DNA from: JAXGPP01 sp040766885
Lineage (GTDB): Bacteria > Planctomycetota > Planctomycetia > Pirellulales > Thermoguttaceae
Direction: 5' to 3'
Length of the DNA: 64,000 bases
Assembly: GCA_040766885.1 (NCBI GenBank)
Contig: JAXGPP010000008.1
Coordinates: forward strand, 124,001 to 188,000
Shown here: one piece after another, positions 40,772 to 49,985 of the stretch
How the letters are laid out: each line of letters starts with the position of its first letter
Numbering within the stretch: position 1 is the stretch's first letter
Made by a program: the position numbers and the translations under genes
The notes under the pieces: generated by a model
What the model was told of the DNA's origin: nothing
Databases searched by the model: none
The model's input: the letters and a program-made list of their open reading frames with translations, nothing else

Positions 40772-43324
40772 CTACGGCGATTCGCTGCTGCCCCTCAGCC
40801 ACCGGAGGATGCCGGCTTGCTCCTCTGCGGCCAGCCGCTTTCGCTTGGCGAGGAAGTGCTCGTATTTCTCCCACTCCTCGGGCGTCCACGAATGCGCTTC
40901 CTGGTAATCGCCGCAGTAGGGAACGCCGAGGTCGATCCAGGCGGCGATCTTCGACAGGGCGTCGCGGGGGAGAATGACGCCCTCATGCGACTCTTCCAGA
41001 AGTTCGATGATCTGGCTGCGGCCCGAGCCGGCCGCGTAGGGCGGCTGCATGGGCGGAGCCGACTGGGCGCTCATCCAGTTGAGCATGGGATGATCGGGAT
41101 CGCCGAGCCAGCCGCCGGGTTTCACCGGCCGCGCGTGGGTGAGTGCGAGGTACGATTCGGTCCAGATCCGCTTGGCGTGATCATCGACCACCTCTCGGCC
41201 GGTGAGTGCAAAGGCATTCCCCTTCGCTCCGTCGTGGCACCGGACGCAGAAGCGGTCGAGAATCGGTTGGATCTCGCGGCGGAAGCTGAAGCCGCGCGGC
41301 TCGCCGTAGAACGGCTCGAGCGGTGCGCAACCGGCCTGAAAGGCCTTGGTTGCCGCCCGCTCAGCGATCGGAGTGGTGTTCTTCGCCTCGTGGCAACCGA
41401 CGCACGACGCGTTCTCGCCCGGCTGGAGTGTTGTCCAACTCCGCATGGTCTGCACGAGCCGTCCCCGATCGTCGAGCAACTGAAAATACAGCGGCGTCCG
41501 GGCAGGAACGCGAAAGAAAGCCGATCCGTCGTCGTACACTTGGGCCTCGCCGAGAATGGCTTTCACGTCCCATGTCCCGTTGCCGATGGCCACCGGCGTG
41601 CTGATCAGCGCGCTGCCGCCCGGTCCGCCGTTTCGATTCTCGCCGATGCCGGCAGCGCGGTAGTCGATCGCGACCACCCGGACCCGACGCACCGTGCCGC
41701 GCGGCATACCGATCAGGCCCCCGCCGGCGTAAACGTCCTGGATGTAACAGCTTCCTTCGGTCGCACGGTAGTCTACGAGGCTTGACGGGACGCGTTCGGC
41801 GGTGCGGGCGCGGAGGGGCACGGGCTGACTGCAGGGCAGTTCCGAATCACGGACCAGCAATTCGCGCCGCCCGTCGGCAGTCATGAAGTAGATGCCGAAG
41901 TGCGGCCCCATCGCTTCGCTGGCCCACGGCCAGCCCGCCGGATGGTATGTGGCCAGGTACTCTGTTTCGCTGAGCGGATAGGGATACTGGAACAACTCGC
42001 CCTCCTGGCCGTAGCTGTCGACCTGCACGGCAGGCGTGTCTCGCCGCGGCGCGACCAACTGCACCCCCTCGTTCTCCTGCCTTCCCTTGGCCGGGTCGAT
42101 TACGATCAGCTTGCCCGTCTGCGGCGAATGGTGGCCGGTGGCAATCGCCAGCACCTTCTGTGTGCCCGGTATGCTGCGGGCATGGAGAATCGTGGTCGGA
42201 AACCAGGAGTTGGCCCCGTAGAACTCGGTCTGGCCCGTACCGTCGGCATTCATCTGCAGCAGTGGCTGCGTGTAGATCTGGCCGCGGTCGTTGTATTCCC
42301 ACCGCGTGTAGAGAACCCGGCCGTCGGCGGTCAGCGTGGGGAAGTTGTCGTGCACCTGATCGAAGGTCAACCGTCGGAGGAAGCGGCCGTCGCCGTCGCA
42401 GCGGTAGAGGTTGCTCACTTCGGTCCACCAGCAATCGACGGTCTGCACGCACCGGGTGGAATTGAAGATGACGTCGCCGTCGGGCAGCCAGGCCGGTTCG
42501 TAATCGGCCACGCCCAACCCTTCAGTCAATTGCCGGACGGACCGCGACTGAACGTCGATCTCATACAGGTGGTAGTCATCGTCAAGGTCGGCCTTCTTCC
42601 AGGCGAACGCCACGCGGCGGCCGTCGTATGAGACATCCGGATCGCGGATCACCCCATCCCGATCTTCCAGGAGCGTCTCGACATCGACGCGGTCCCCCTC
42701 GATCCGGGCGACGCAGAGGGCAGCGCCGGGAACGAAGTGGCGTTCATCCTGGGCATCGGACTGGCCTTCAGTGTAGGCGTAGTGCGAGCCACCCAGGGTG
42801 TAATGCTTTGTAAAGACAAACCGCGGTGCTTTCTCCGCCAGAATCGCCAGGCGCTGCTGCCTCCGCAGACGGCAGGAATCGACATAGACCTCGAGCCACG
42901 CGGGATCGCCGGCCGCCGTCTGCAGCCCGACGAGACGGTCGAGCCGGAAGGATAGATCTGGTGGAACGTCGCGAAGCTCGGCCAGGACGCGGCGAATGAG
43001 CCGTTCTTCCTCCTGCGCGGTCTCGCGAGAATCGAAGTACCAACCGAAACTGCGCCATGGATCCAGGGCAGCGTCGGGATCCCGTCCCGGTGAGTCCTGC
43101 AGCAGCCAGTCGGTTTCGGAGAAATCCTCCCAGAAGCGGCGGCAGAGCCGGGAAAGGAGATCGCCGTCGTCCGGCCGCCCCGACGGCTCCTCCAGGATCC
43201 GCTGGCGGGTTGCCGCCATGCTCGCCGCCCAGGTGGCTTCGCGGCGGTAGACGGCTTCGATCTCGTTCGACCAGGCAACAGCGGACGACAGCATGGCCAC
43301 TGCCAGCAGGACCAGTCGTCTCAT
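40772..43324 (-). CDS. HzsA-related secreted beta-propeller di-haem protein
   Basis: An 850-aa exported protein. A signal peptide (MRRLVLLAVAMLSSAVAWS) is followed by a helical region, then WD40/TolB-like propeller blades from about residue 165 to 480 (RDPDVSYDGRRVAFAWKK, DYEPAWLPDGDVIFNST and DNFPTLTADGRVLYTRWEY). A middle domain follows and the C-terminal part has two haem-c motifs, CVGCH at 641-645 and CVRCH at 693-697. This order resembles the alpha subunit of anammox hydrazine synthase and the widespread HzsA-related proteins of other planctomycetes. No other hydrazine synthase subunit is nearby, so that reaction is not implied. It may be a periplasmic electron-transfer or redox enzyme. 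GGAG lies 9 nt before the ATG. Confidence 0.85.
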   Translation of the reverse strand: MRRLVLLAVAMLSSAVAWSNEIEAVYRREATWAASMAATRQRILEEPSGRPDDGDLLSRLCRRFWEDFSETDWLLQDSPGRDPDAALDPWRSFGWYFDSRETAQEEERLIRRVLAELRDVPPDLSFRLDRLVGLQTAAGDPAWLEVYVDSCRLRRQQRLAILAEKAPRFVFTKHYTLGGSHYAYTEGQSDAQDERHFVPGAALCVARIEGDRVDVETLLEDRDGVIRDPDVSYDGRRVAFAWKKADLDDDYHLYEIDVQSRSVRQLTEGLGVADYEPAWLPDGDVIFNSTRCVQTVDCWWTEVSNLYRCDGDGRFLRRLTFDQVHDNFPTLTADGRVLYTRWEYNDRGQIYTQPLLQMNADGTGQTEFYGANSWFPTTILHARSIPGTQKVLAIATGHHSPQTGKLIVIDPAKGRQENEGVQLVAPRRDTPAVQVDSYGQEGELFQYPYPLSETEYLATYHPAGWPWASEAMGPHFGIYFMTADGRRELLVRDSELPCSQPVPLRARTAERVPSSLVDYRATEGSCYIQDVYAGGGLIGMPRGTVRRVRVVAIDYRAAGIGENRNGGPGGSALISTPVAIGNGTWDVKAILGEAQVYDDGSAFFRVPARTPLYFQLLDDRGRLVQTMRSWTTLQPGENASCVGCHEAKNTTPIAERAATKAFQAGCAPLEPFYGEPRGFSFRREIQPILDRFCVRCHDGAKGNAFALTGREVVDDHAKRIWTESYLALTHARPVKPGGWLGDPDHPMLNWMSAQSAPPMQPPYAAGSGRSQIIELLEESHEGVILPRDALSKIAAWIDLGVPYCGDYQEAHSWTPEEWEKYEHFLAKRKRLAAEEQAGILRWLRGSSESP

Positions 43325-43459
43325 CAGGTAGTCTCCTTGCGAATCGGCAGTGGCAATTCGTCGGGGCGCCTGCTAGCCTACTCAATGTACGTGGTCGGTG
43401 CCAGTCGGCTGCGCCGAGGCGGCATCCGTGTCTGCCCGGCACCGCGATGGGACTTCGGC

Positions 43460-43465
43460 TATAAT
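43460..43465 (+). promoter_or_regulatory. Possible -10 box for the 43.5 kb gene
   Basis: A perfect TATAAT, about 85 nt upstream of the start at 43550; no recognisable -35 sits 17 bp upstream. It is a weak candidate only. Confidence 0.35.
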
Positions 43466-43549
43466 GTGACCGCCGGCGGCGTGATCGCTGCTCGGAAAAA
43501 GACGATCGCGCACGGTGCCCGTTTCCTTTGAGCCCTGGACTGATCTGCC

Positions 43550-44437
43550 ATGAAGTACCTGCTCTGCCGTTCTCTGGCTTTTATCGTGGTGGCTGGTGGA
43601 GCATTGATTGCCGCGCTCGCGGCGCCCACTTCATGCCCGGCCCAGGACGTCGATCTTTTCGCCAGCGAGAATCTCGTCGCCTGGTGTATTGTTCCCTTCG
43701 ATGCGAAGCATCGCGGGCCGGAAGAGCGAGCCGAGATGCTCAACCGTTTGGGGATCAGCCAGCTCGCCTACGACTGGCGGGCCGAGCATATTCCGACCTT
43801 CGACGCCGAGGTCGAGGCGATGAAGATGCACGGCATCAAGATTACCGCCTGGTGGTTCCCTGCCGCACTCGATGAGACGGCCCGGCGGATACTCGATGTG
43901 CTCGATCGGCACGATGTCCACGCGCAACTCTGGACGACGATGGGCGATCCGGCCCCGCAATCGGCAGACCAGACCGTGAAAGTGAAGGCCGCCGCGGCCG
44001 TTCTCCGCCCGATTGCCGAGGCGGCGGCCCAGGTGAATTGCTCCGTGGCCCTGTACAACCATGGCGGCTGGTTCGGCGAACCGGAGAATCAGGTGGCCAT
44101 CATCAAGGAGCTGAACCAGCCGAATGTCGGCATCGTCTACAACCTCCACCATGGTCATGAACATATCGACCGCTTCGCCGAGATCTTCCGGGTGATGCAA
44201 CCGCATCTGGTGGCGGTAAACCTTAACGGCATGGTCCGCGAGGGCGACAAGACGGGAAAGAAGATCCTCACACTTGGCCAAGGTGACCAGGAACTGGCGA
44301 TGATGAAAGTCATCCGCTCCAGTGGATGGCGCGGCCCGATCGGCATCATCGATCATCGTCCGGAGACCGACTCTGAAGCGACGCTCCGCGAGAACCTTGC
44401 CGGGTTGAAACGGCTGCGGGAGCAGCTTGGAGAGTAG
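43550..44437 (+). CDS. Secreted TIM-barrel protein, xylose-isomerase-like
   Basis: A 295-aa exported protein of the sugar phosphate isomerase/AP endonuclease-2 superfamily. The signal peptide (VVAGGALIAALAAPTSCPAQ) is followed by the barrel: LVAWCIVPFDAKHRGPEER, LGISQLAYDWRAEHIPTF, NCSVALYNHGGWFGEPE, VGIVYNLHHGHEHIDRFAEI, HLVAVNLNGMV and GPIGIIDHRPETDSE. The NHGGW, NLHHGH and DHRPE segments are plausible metal- and substrate-binding sites. Family members isomerise or epimerise sugars, or act on sugar derivatives; secreted members are common in planctomycetes. Substrate unknown. No Shine-Dalgarno is clear. Confidence 0.8.
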   Translation: MKYLLCRSLAFIVVAGGALIAALAAPTSCPAQDVDLFASENLVAWCIVPFDAKHRGPEERAEMLNRLGISQLAYDWRAEHIPTFDAEVEAMKMHGIKITAWWFPAALDETARRILDVLDRHDVHAQLWTTMGDPAPQSADQTVKVKAAAAVLRPIAEAAAQVNCSVALYNHGGWFGEPENQVAIIKELNQPNVGIVYNLHHGHEHIDRFAEIFRVMQPHLVAVNLNGMVREGDKTGKKILTLGQGDQELAMMKVIRSSGWRGPIGIIDHRPETDSEATLRENLAGLKRLREQLGE

Positions 44438-44634
44438 CCTGCCCCGTATGGCTGCCGGGAGGTTTGTCCTGGCAAGCCTGTCGGCCGTTCGTCCGCCCGT
44501 CGAAAGCCCGTGTGGGGGCCGAATGCTTATCTCGCGAGGGACGATTGCCCCCGGCCGCGCGGTCGACTACGCTTCTATGCTGATTTCGCTCGAAATCTTG
44601 CGGCGGCTGGCGACCTTTTCAGGGGGATCAAGTC

Positions 44635-45798
44635 ATGGCCATCGCGATCAAATGCCCCGCCTGCGGAAGGGGTTACAGACTCAAGGACGAACTGGCCGGC
44701 AAACGGGTGAAGTGCCAGTGCGGGCAGCCAATCATCGTGCCCCGCCCGGCCGAGGTGGCGAAAAGCGACGACGCGGCCTACGCCGTCGGGGAAACCGTCC
44801 AAAGCGCCGTCACCTCGATGATTGATGAGGAAATCGCGGCCGCAGCCAAGAAAGCGGCCGCCGAAACGACGCCGGGCCTTCGCGATGCGGAGGCTCGCGC
44901 AGCGGTTGAAGAGCGGCGGGCGATCAAGCGCGGCCAATGGACCCGCAAGCAGAAGAACCTCTTCGCTGGCATCGGCGTGGCGGCCGGTTGCCTGGTGGCC
45001 GCGGTGGTCGTCTACCTGGTCGTCGCCGCGGCCCTCAAGCCAGGCTACTCCACACCCGAAGACGCGTTCCGAGCCAACCGCGACGCGGTCGCCAAGCGGA
45101 ACTGGCGAGCCGAGTTTCTGACACTCGATCCCGAATCGCAGGACCGCGTGGTCGGCGCGACGGCCTGGAGCGGGGTCTACATGGCGTCCGAAAGCCCAAG
45201 AGTGGCCGCGGTGCTCAAGAAGCACGGTCTGGGCGAGGCAGTGGATGCGGTGAAGGCCGAGCAGGAGGCCGCCCGTGAGAGCCTAAGGAAGTATGAGGAG
45301 CAGGCGATGAACCCGGTCGCGGCCACTGCCATGACCGACGAGACCGCGTCGGCCGACGAAGACGCGTCCTCTGAAGAGGACGAATCAGTGGACGAGGATT
45401 CGCCGATCGGCGGCATGTTCGCCGACATCGATGCCAAGCAGCGCCAGTATGCGGCAGCGATTGGAGACAAGACCGCGTTCTACACCGAGATGGTCGAGGC
45501 CCTGGACGAGGAGTTCAAGGCGAGCCTGCCGGAAAACGCCGTGCTTCGCATGATGGCGCTCGATCCCCGCAACGATCTCTTGCGGGCACTCGCCCAGGCC
45601 GATCTGAGCGACGTGAAGATCGACGGCGACAAGGCCCAGGGGAAGATGACGGTCGTCGTCGGCGGCGAGCGCGTGGACGCCCCCGCCTTGTTCAAATGCA
45701 TCGACGGCCGGTGGCTCGTTCACCTGCCCGAAGCGGGGGACCTGTCAGACTACGAGAACGTCGGCCCGTTCACCGGCGGCCTGCTGACCCATTTCTGA
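44635..45798 (+). CDS. Zinc-ribbon membrane protein of unknown function
   Basis: A 387-aa protein. The N-terminus has a zinc ribbon, KCPACGRGYRLKDELAGKRV followed by KCQCG (Cys7, 10, 27, 29), of a kind often found in planctomycete membrane proteins. A Lys/Ala-rich helix and one transmembrane segment (GIGVAAGCLVAAVVVYLVVA, about residues 120-140) follow. The C-terminal part outside the membrane has PGYSTPEDAFRANRDAVAKR, an acidic low-complexity linker (ADEDASSEEDESVDEDSP), and DGRWLVHLPEAGDL at the end. The ATG has AGGGGG 8 nt upstream. It may be a stress or surveillance protein; no function is known. Confidence 0.75.
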   Translation: MAIAIKCPACGRGYRLKDELAGKRVKCQCGQPIIVPRPAEVAKSDDAAYAVGETVQSAVTSMIDEEIAAAAKKAAAETTPGLRDAEARAAVEERRAIKRGQWTRKQKNLFAGIGVAAGCLVAAVVVYLVVAAALKPGYSTPEDAFRANRDAVAKRNWRAEFLTLDPESQDRVVGATAWSGVYMASESPRVAAVLKKHGLGEAVDAVKAEQEAARESLRKYEEQAMNPVAATAMTDETASADEDASSEEDESVDEDSPIGGMFADIDAKQRQYAAAIGDKTAFYTEMVEALDEEFKASLPENAVLRMMALDPRNDLLRALAQADLSDVKIDGDKAQGKMTVVVGGERVDAPALFKCIDGRWLVHLPEAGDLSDYENVGPFTGGLLTHF

Positions 45799-45870
45799 GT
45801 CTCAGGGCGCATGCCGCTTTGCCTTGCGCCACTCGGGCATGAGGGCGGCATGCGACAGCGGTGGCTCCTC

Positions 45871-45902
45871 TGCGCAATCATGGTATTTTATTGCGCAATC
45901 AT
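45871..45902 (+). promoter_or_regulatory. Paired direct repeats upstream of the galT operon
   Basis: TGCGCAATCAT occurs at 45871-45881 and 45892-45902, exactly 21 bp (two helical turns) apart, about 36 nt before the galT start. This looks like a tandem operator. Confidence 0.35.
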
Positions 45903-45937
45903 CGCTTGCCGTTCGGGCGGGGGATGCGTTACGCTAA

Positions 45938-47035
45938 ATGCCCGGGAAGCAATACTCCGATCGCCGACAGAACCCCGAGACGGTTTCCATGGTCTGGGAG
46001 CAACGCTGGCATCCGTTGCGGGAAGAATGGGTCATCGTGGCCGCCCACCGCAACGATCGGCCGTGGACAGGGCAAACGGCCGCGGCACGCGCCGTGGCGG
46101 TGCCCGATTACGTCGCCGACTGTCCGCTCTGTCCCGGAAACGTCCGGGTGAGCGGCCAGCGGAATCCGCGCTACGCGGACATCTTCGTATTCGATAACGA
46201 CCTCCCCTGCGTCGGGCCGCAAGCTCCCGATGAGATTGGATCGGCGCCGGGCATCTATCGCCATCGGCCCGCCAAGGGGATGGCTCGCGTTGTGTGCTAC
46301 AGCCCGCGGCACAACGTCACGCTGGCCGAGCTCGAGGTGTCGCAGATCGCCGACCTGCTGCGGGTCTGGCAGGAGCAGTATCGGGAACTCGGCGCCCGTC
46401 CGGAAGTGAACCATGTGCTCACCTTCGAGAACAAGGGGGAGGTGGTTGGCGTTTCCAACCCGCATCCCCACTGCCAGATCTACGCCACCAATTTCGTCTT
46501 CAAGACGATCGAAAACGAAGTGGCCGTCTCGGAGCGTTACTGGGACCAGCAGGATCGGGTGCTACTGGAAGACATCGTGGCCACGGAGCGGGCCGACGGA
46601 CGCCGCATCCTCAGCGAGCACGACTCGGCGATCGCCTTCATTCCCTACTTCGCCCGCTACGCCTACGAAACGTTTGTGGTGCCGAAGCAGTCGCATCAGA
46701 GCCTGGCCGATCTTTCGGCGAAGGAGATCGACGATTTGTCGACCGTGCTGCACGAAGTGCTTGTCCGCTTCGATAATCTGTGGCAGATGCCGTTTCCCTA
46801 TGTGATGGCGCTGCACCAGGCGCCCACCGACGGCCGATGGCACAACGGCTTCCACTTTCACATCGAGTTTCATCCGCCCTTGAGAAAGCCGAATCTGGTC
46901 AAGTTCCTCGCCGGCCCCGAGGTGGGCGGCGGGAGTTTTCTGAGCGACACCTCGCCCGAAGAGAAAGCGGCCGAGTTGAAGGCCCAGTCGCTGGTGCATT
47001 ACAAATGTGAAGGAGCCGGCTGTGCGGGAGAGTGA
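45938..47035 (+). CDS. galT: Galactose-1-phosphate uridylyltransferase family protein
   Basis: Transfers UMP between UDP-glucose and a sugar 1-phosphate. It is 365 aa, normal for the family. The HIT-like catalytic motif is NPHPHCQIY, within SNPHPHCQIYATNFVFK, with the nucleophilic His. Two zinc-ligand Cys occur in ADCPLCPGN, and the C-terminal half has HNGFHFHIEFHPP. In this operon it is followed by an arabinokinase-like GHMP kinase and a phosphohexomutase, so the natural substrate may not be only galactose 1-phosphate. The start ATG is 36 nt after the tandem repeats; no strong Shine-Dalgarno is visible. The C-terminus overlaps the next gene by 14 nt. Confidence 0.9.
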   Translation: MPGKQYSDRRQNPETVSMVWEQRWHPLREEWVIVAAHRNDRPWTGQTAAARAVAVPDYVADCPLCPGNVRVSGQRNPRYADIFVFDNDLPCVGPQAPDEIGSAPGIYRHRPAKGMARVVCYSPRHNVTLAELEVSQIADLLRVWQEQYRELGARPEVNHVLTFENKGEVVGVSNPHPHCQIYATNFVFKTIENEVAVSERYWDQQDRVLLEDIVATERADGRRILSEHDSAIAFIPYFARYAYETFVVPKQSHQSLADLSAKEIDDLSTVLHEVLVRFDNLWQMPFPYVMALHQAPTDGRWHNGFHFHIEFHPPLRKPNLVKFLAGPEVGGGSFLSDTSPEEKAAELKAQSLVHYKCEGAGCAGE

Positions 47036-48470
47036 CGCGGGCGAGCTGGAGGACTTGCGCCGGTTCAAAGCGTTGGCGCGGTCGCTGGACCGGGGACCGC
47101 ATGAATCGTTGGCGGGGTTCTTCGCCCTGGACCGGCCGATCTCGATTGCCCGCGCGCCGGGGCGGCTCGACGTGATGGGGGGAATCGCCGACTACTCCGG
47201 CTCGCTCGTACTGCAACTGCCGATCGCCGAAGCGACCCTGGCAGCCGCGCAGCGGGCCGAGGACGGTCGCATCCAGATCGCCAGCCTGCCGCACGAGCCG
47301 GAAGGGTCAGCGCGTACGGCGGCCGTTTCCTGCGATGACTTCGAGCGGATTGGCTCAACGGGCTACGAAACCGCGCGGCAATACTTCCGCGACGATCCGT
47401 CCGGCGCGTGGGCGGCATACGTCGTGGGGGTGGTGCTCGTGCTGGCCCGCGAGCGCGGGCTTGAGGTGGGCCGGGGATTGAGGGTGGTCGTCCAGTCCGA
47501 CGTGCCGGAAGCGAAAGGCGTCAGTTCTTCAGCAGCGCTGGAGGTGGCGGCGATGCTCGCCGTGGGCCGGCTGCGCGGACTGGAGATTGAAGGAACCGAG
47601 GTGGCCCGGCTGTGCCAGCTTGCCGAGAACCTCGTCGTGGGCGCACCCTGCGGGATCATGGACCAGATGACGGCGGCGGTCGGCCGGCAAGATCACCTGC
47701 TGGCCCTGCTTTGCCAGCCGGCCGAGGTGCAGGGCTTCGTCCGTTTGCCGCCGTCCATTGGGGTCTGGGGGATCGACTCCGGCATCCGCCACGCCGTGTC
47801 GGGAAGCGACTACGGCTCGGTCCGGACCGGCGCGTTCATGGGCTACCGCATGCTGGCCGAGTTCGCCGGCCTGCAGGCCGACGATGATGCGGCGGACGGC
47901 GGCATGCGCTTCCACGATCCGCTGTGGAACGGGTATTTGGCGAATGTCGGACCGCGCGAGTTTGAGCGCCGCTTCGCGGCGCGGTTGCCCGAAACGATGC
48001 GCGGCGACGAATTCCTGCGCATCTACCGCGGCACGACTGACCGCGTCACGCGAGTTGAGCCGGGGCGGACCTATGCCGTTCGCCAACCGACGGCCCACCC
48101 GATCTACGAACACGCCCGAGTCATACGATTTGCCGAACTGCTTGGCGGCGAGCTGACCGATGCGGCGGTGGGCGAGATGGGCGAACTGATGTACGGATCG
48201 CATGCGAGCTACTCGGCCTGCGGCCTGGGCTCGGCGGGAACCGACCGGCTGGTCGAGATGGTCCGCCAGGCCGGGCCGGCGGCGGGGCTTTTCGGAGCGA
48301 AGATCACCGGCGGAGGCAGCGGCGGCACGGTCGCCGTGCTGGGCCGCGCCGATGCCGGGCCATCGGTGGCCGCGGTCGCCCGCAGCTACCGCGACGAGAC
48401 GGGCCACGGCGGCTATGTCTTCACTGGTTCGTCGCCGGGGGCATGTTCACTTCGTGTTGATGGAGTTTGA
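47022..48470 (+). CDS. GHMP-family sugar kinase resembling L-arabinokinase
   Basis: Predicted cytoplasmic sugar-1-kinase of 482 aa. GHMP motifs are present: the N-terminal substrate loop RAPGRLDVMGGIADYSGSLV, the ATP-binding VPEAKGVSSSAALEV and the C-terminal GAKITGGGSGG. The N-terminal loop lacks galactokinase GExxDY and instead has MGGIADYSG, as in plant L-arabinokinase. ENLVVGAPCGIMDQMTAA, LCQPAEVQGFVRLP and VWGIDSGIRHAVSGSDYGSV also match that kinase. I place the start at GTG 47022 because GGAG lies 6 nt upstream; GTG 47007 is possible. Overlap with galT by 14 nt and the following mutase gene indicate an operon for sugar activation. Substrate (L-arabinose or another pentose/hexose) is inferred. 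Confidence 0.87.
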   Translation: MRESDAGELEDLRRFKALARSLDRGPHESLAGFFALDRPISIARAPGRLDVMGGIADYSGSLVLQLPIAEATLAAAQRAEDGRIQIASLPHEPEGSARTAAVSCDDFERIGSTGYETARQYFRDDPSGAWAAYVVGVVLVLARERGLEVGRGLRVVVQSDVPEAKGVSSSAALEVAAMLAVGRLRGLEIEGTEVARLCQLAENLVVGAPCGIMDQMTAAVGRQDHLLALLCQPAEVQGFVRLPPSIGVWGIDSGIRHAVSGSDYGSVRTGAFMGYRMLAEFAGLQADDDAADGGMRFHDPLWNGYLANVGPREFERRFAARLPETMRGDEFLRIYRGTTDRVTRVEPGRTYAVRQPTAHPIYEHARVIRFAELLGGELTDAAVGEMGELMYGSHASYSACGLGSAGTDRLVEMVRQAGPAAGLFGAKITGGGSGGTVAVLGRADAGPSVAAVARSYRDETGHGGYVFTGSSPGACSLRVDGV

Positions 48471-48476
48471 AGAGCC

Positions 48477-49985
48477 GTGGACAAGCTGAACCTGTCGATG
48501 TTCCGGGCGTACGACATCCGCACACCGTCGGCACTGCTGACCGACACGCTTGCCGAGCGGCTAGCCCGCGCGGAGGCGGTGTACTTCCGCGACGTGCTGG
48601 CGGTGCCGGGCGTGGTATTGGCCCACGATGCCCGGCGGACCGGTCCGCGCTACCTCTCGATCGTGGCCGCGGCGCTCCAGGACGCCGGACTGGACGTCGT
48701 TTATCTGCCGGGCGTCTCGTCGACGTCGTATTTCTACTACGCGGCGATGCGGCACCCGGAGATGGCCGGGATCATGATCGGCGCCTCGCACAACCCGGCC
48801 GATGATACGGGGCAGAAGGTCGTCGGTCCGGGGGTGTTTCCCGTGGCGGCAGCGATCGGTCCAGCAGGCGGCCTCGACAAGATCAAGGAGTTCTACGAGG
48901 CGGGCGCCGAATACCGCGCGCCGCGGCGCGGGCGGATCCGGCCTCGCGAGCTTTTGAACGACTACATCGACTACAGCATGGACCTGGCCGGCGTGTCGCC
49001 GGGCGGACTGGCGGGGACAAAGATCCTGCACGACTACGTCTTCGGTGCCGCGGGACGCGAGATGATGCTGGCTTTCGACCGGGCGGGGGCCGACCTGGAA
49101 CCGCTGCACTACACGCCCGACGGCAGCTTTCCCCTGGGCGATCCCAATCCGGTCAAGCAGCCGGTGATCCGCGAGGGGCTCGAGCGGCTTCGCGCGGGCG
49201 ACTTCCTCCTCGGCACGTTCTTCGATGGCGACGGCGACCGCATCGACTTCTATCGCGGCGACGGCAGCTATCTGTCGTCGAGCTTCGTCTATGCCGCCGT
49301 CCTGCCGGCAATCCGGCGACGTTTTCCCGGCCCCGGGCTGGGGGTATTTGCGGATTTGAAGTCGAACCCTCTGGCGGTGATGGAGATGGCCCGCTCCGGC
49401 CTGAAGGTCGACGTGATCCGCAACGGCCATTCGCAGATCAAGCAGAGCCTGTTCGACGATCCGGTGAGGTTCGGCGCGGTGGAAGAATCGGCCCACTTCT
49501 ACGAGGCATTTGCCGGCGCGGACGGCGCGCGCTTCTGCACCGAGAACACGCTTTACGTCGCGCTACTGGTCAACCGCGTGTGGCACGAGGAGCCGGAGCG
49601 GATTGCGAGGCTGTTCGAGATCCAGGCGACCACCGCGCGCCAGCGGGAATGGGGCTACAAGTTCCCCAGCGATGCGGCTCGCGGCGAAGCCCTGGCCGCT
49701 GTTCGCGAGCATTTCATCGCCGGCGGCGCGATGGCCATGGAGCGGATGAAGAACGGCATGGATCTCGAAGCCACGCTCCTGAGACGCGGTCTGCCACTGG
49801 ATGTTGATGAGCACACCGAACTGGCCCCGGACTGGCTGCAGGTGTGCCAGCGGATCTCGCAGAGCGAGAGCGGCCTGGCGCGGTGGGAGGTCGTGGGAGC
49901 CGACATGTCACTCGTCAACCAGGCAAAGCGCGACATCGAGACGATTGTCGCCCGGCACGGCGCCGGGGACGAGTACCAGGGGTAG
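48477..49985 (+). CDS. Phosphohexomutase (phosphoglucomutase/phosphomannomutase family)
   Basis: Interconverts hexose 1- and 6-phosphates. It is 502 aa of the alpha-D-phosphohexomutase superfamily. The phosphoserine loop is MIGASHNPADDTGQK, and the metal loop is FFDGDGDRIDFY, both complete. A third loop VEESAHFYEAF and a C-terminal domain are present. N-terminal MDKLNLSMFRAYDIRTPS matches the family. The start is GTG, 6 nt after the GHMP kinase stop. In this operon it probably links the sugar 1-phosphates handled by the two preceding gene products to glycolysis or to nucleotide-sugar supply. Substrate preference between glucose and mannose is not decided by the sequence. Confidence 0.9.
   Translation: MDKLNLSMFRAYDIRTPSALLTDTLAERLARAEAVYFRDVLAVPGVVLAHDARRTGPRYLSIVAAALQDAGLDVVYLPGVSSTSYFYYAAMRHPEMAGIMIGASHNPADDTGQKVVGPGVFPVAAAIGPAGGLDKIKEFYEAGAEYRAPRRGRIRPRELLNDYIDYSMDLAGVSPGGLAGTKILHDYVFGAAGREMMLAFDRAGADLEPLHYTPDGSFPLGDPNPVKQPVIREGLERLRAGDFLLGTFFDGDGDRIDFYRGDGSYLSSSFVYAAVLPAIRRRFPGPGLGVFADLKSNPLAVMEMARSGLKVDVIRNGHSQIKQSLFDDPVRFGAVEESAHFYEAFAGADGARFCTENTLYVALLVNRVWHEEPERIARLFEIQATTARQREWGYKFPSDAARGEALAAVREHFIAGGAMAMERMKNGMDLEATLLRRGLPLDVDEHTELAPDWLQVCQRISQSESGLARWEVVGADMSLVNQAKRDIETIVARHGAGDEYQG

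Noticed and set aside
45811..46197. A possible small plus-strand gene before galT
   Set aside because: It overlaps the N-terminal third of galT in another frame, and only its hydrophobic stretch looks protein-like; there is no ribosome binding site.
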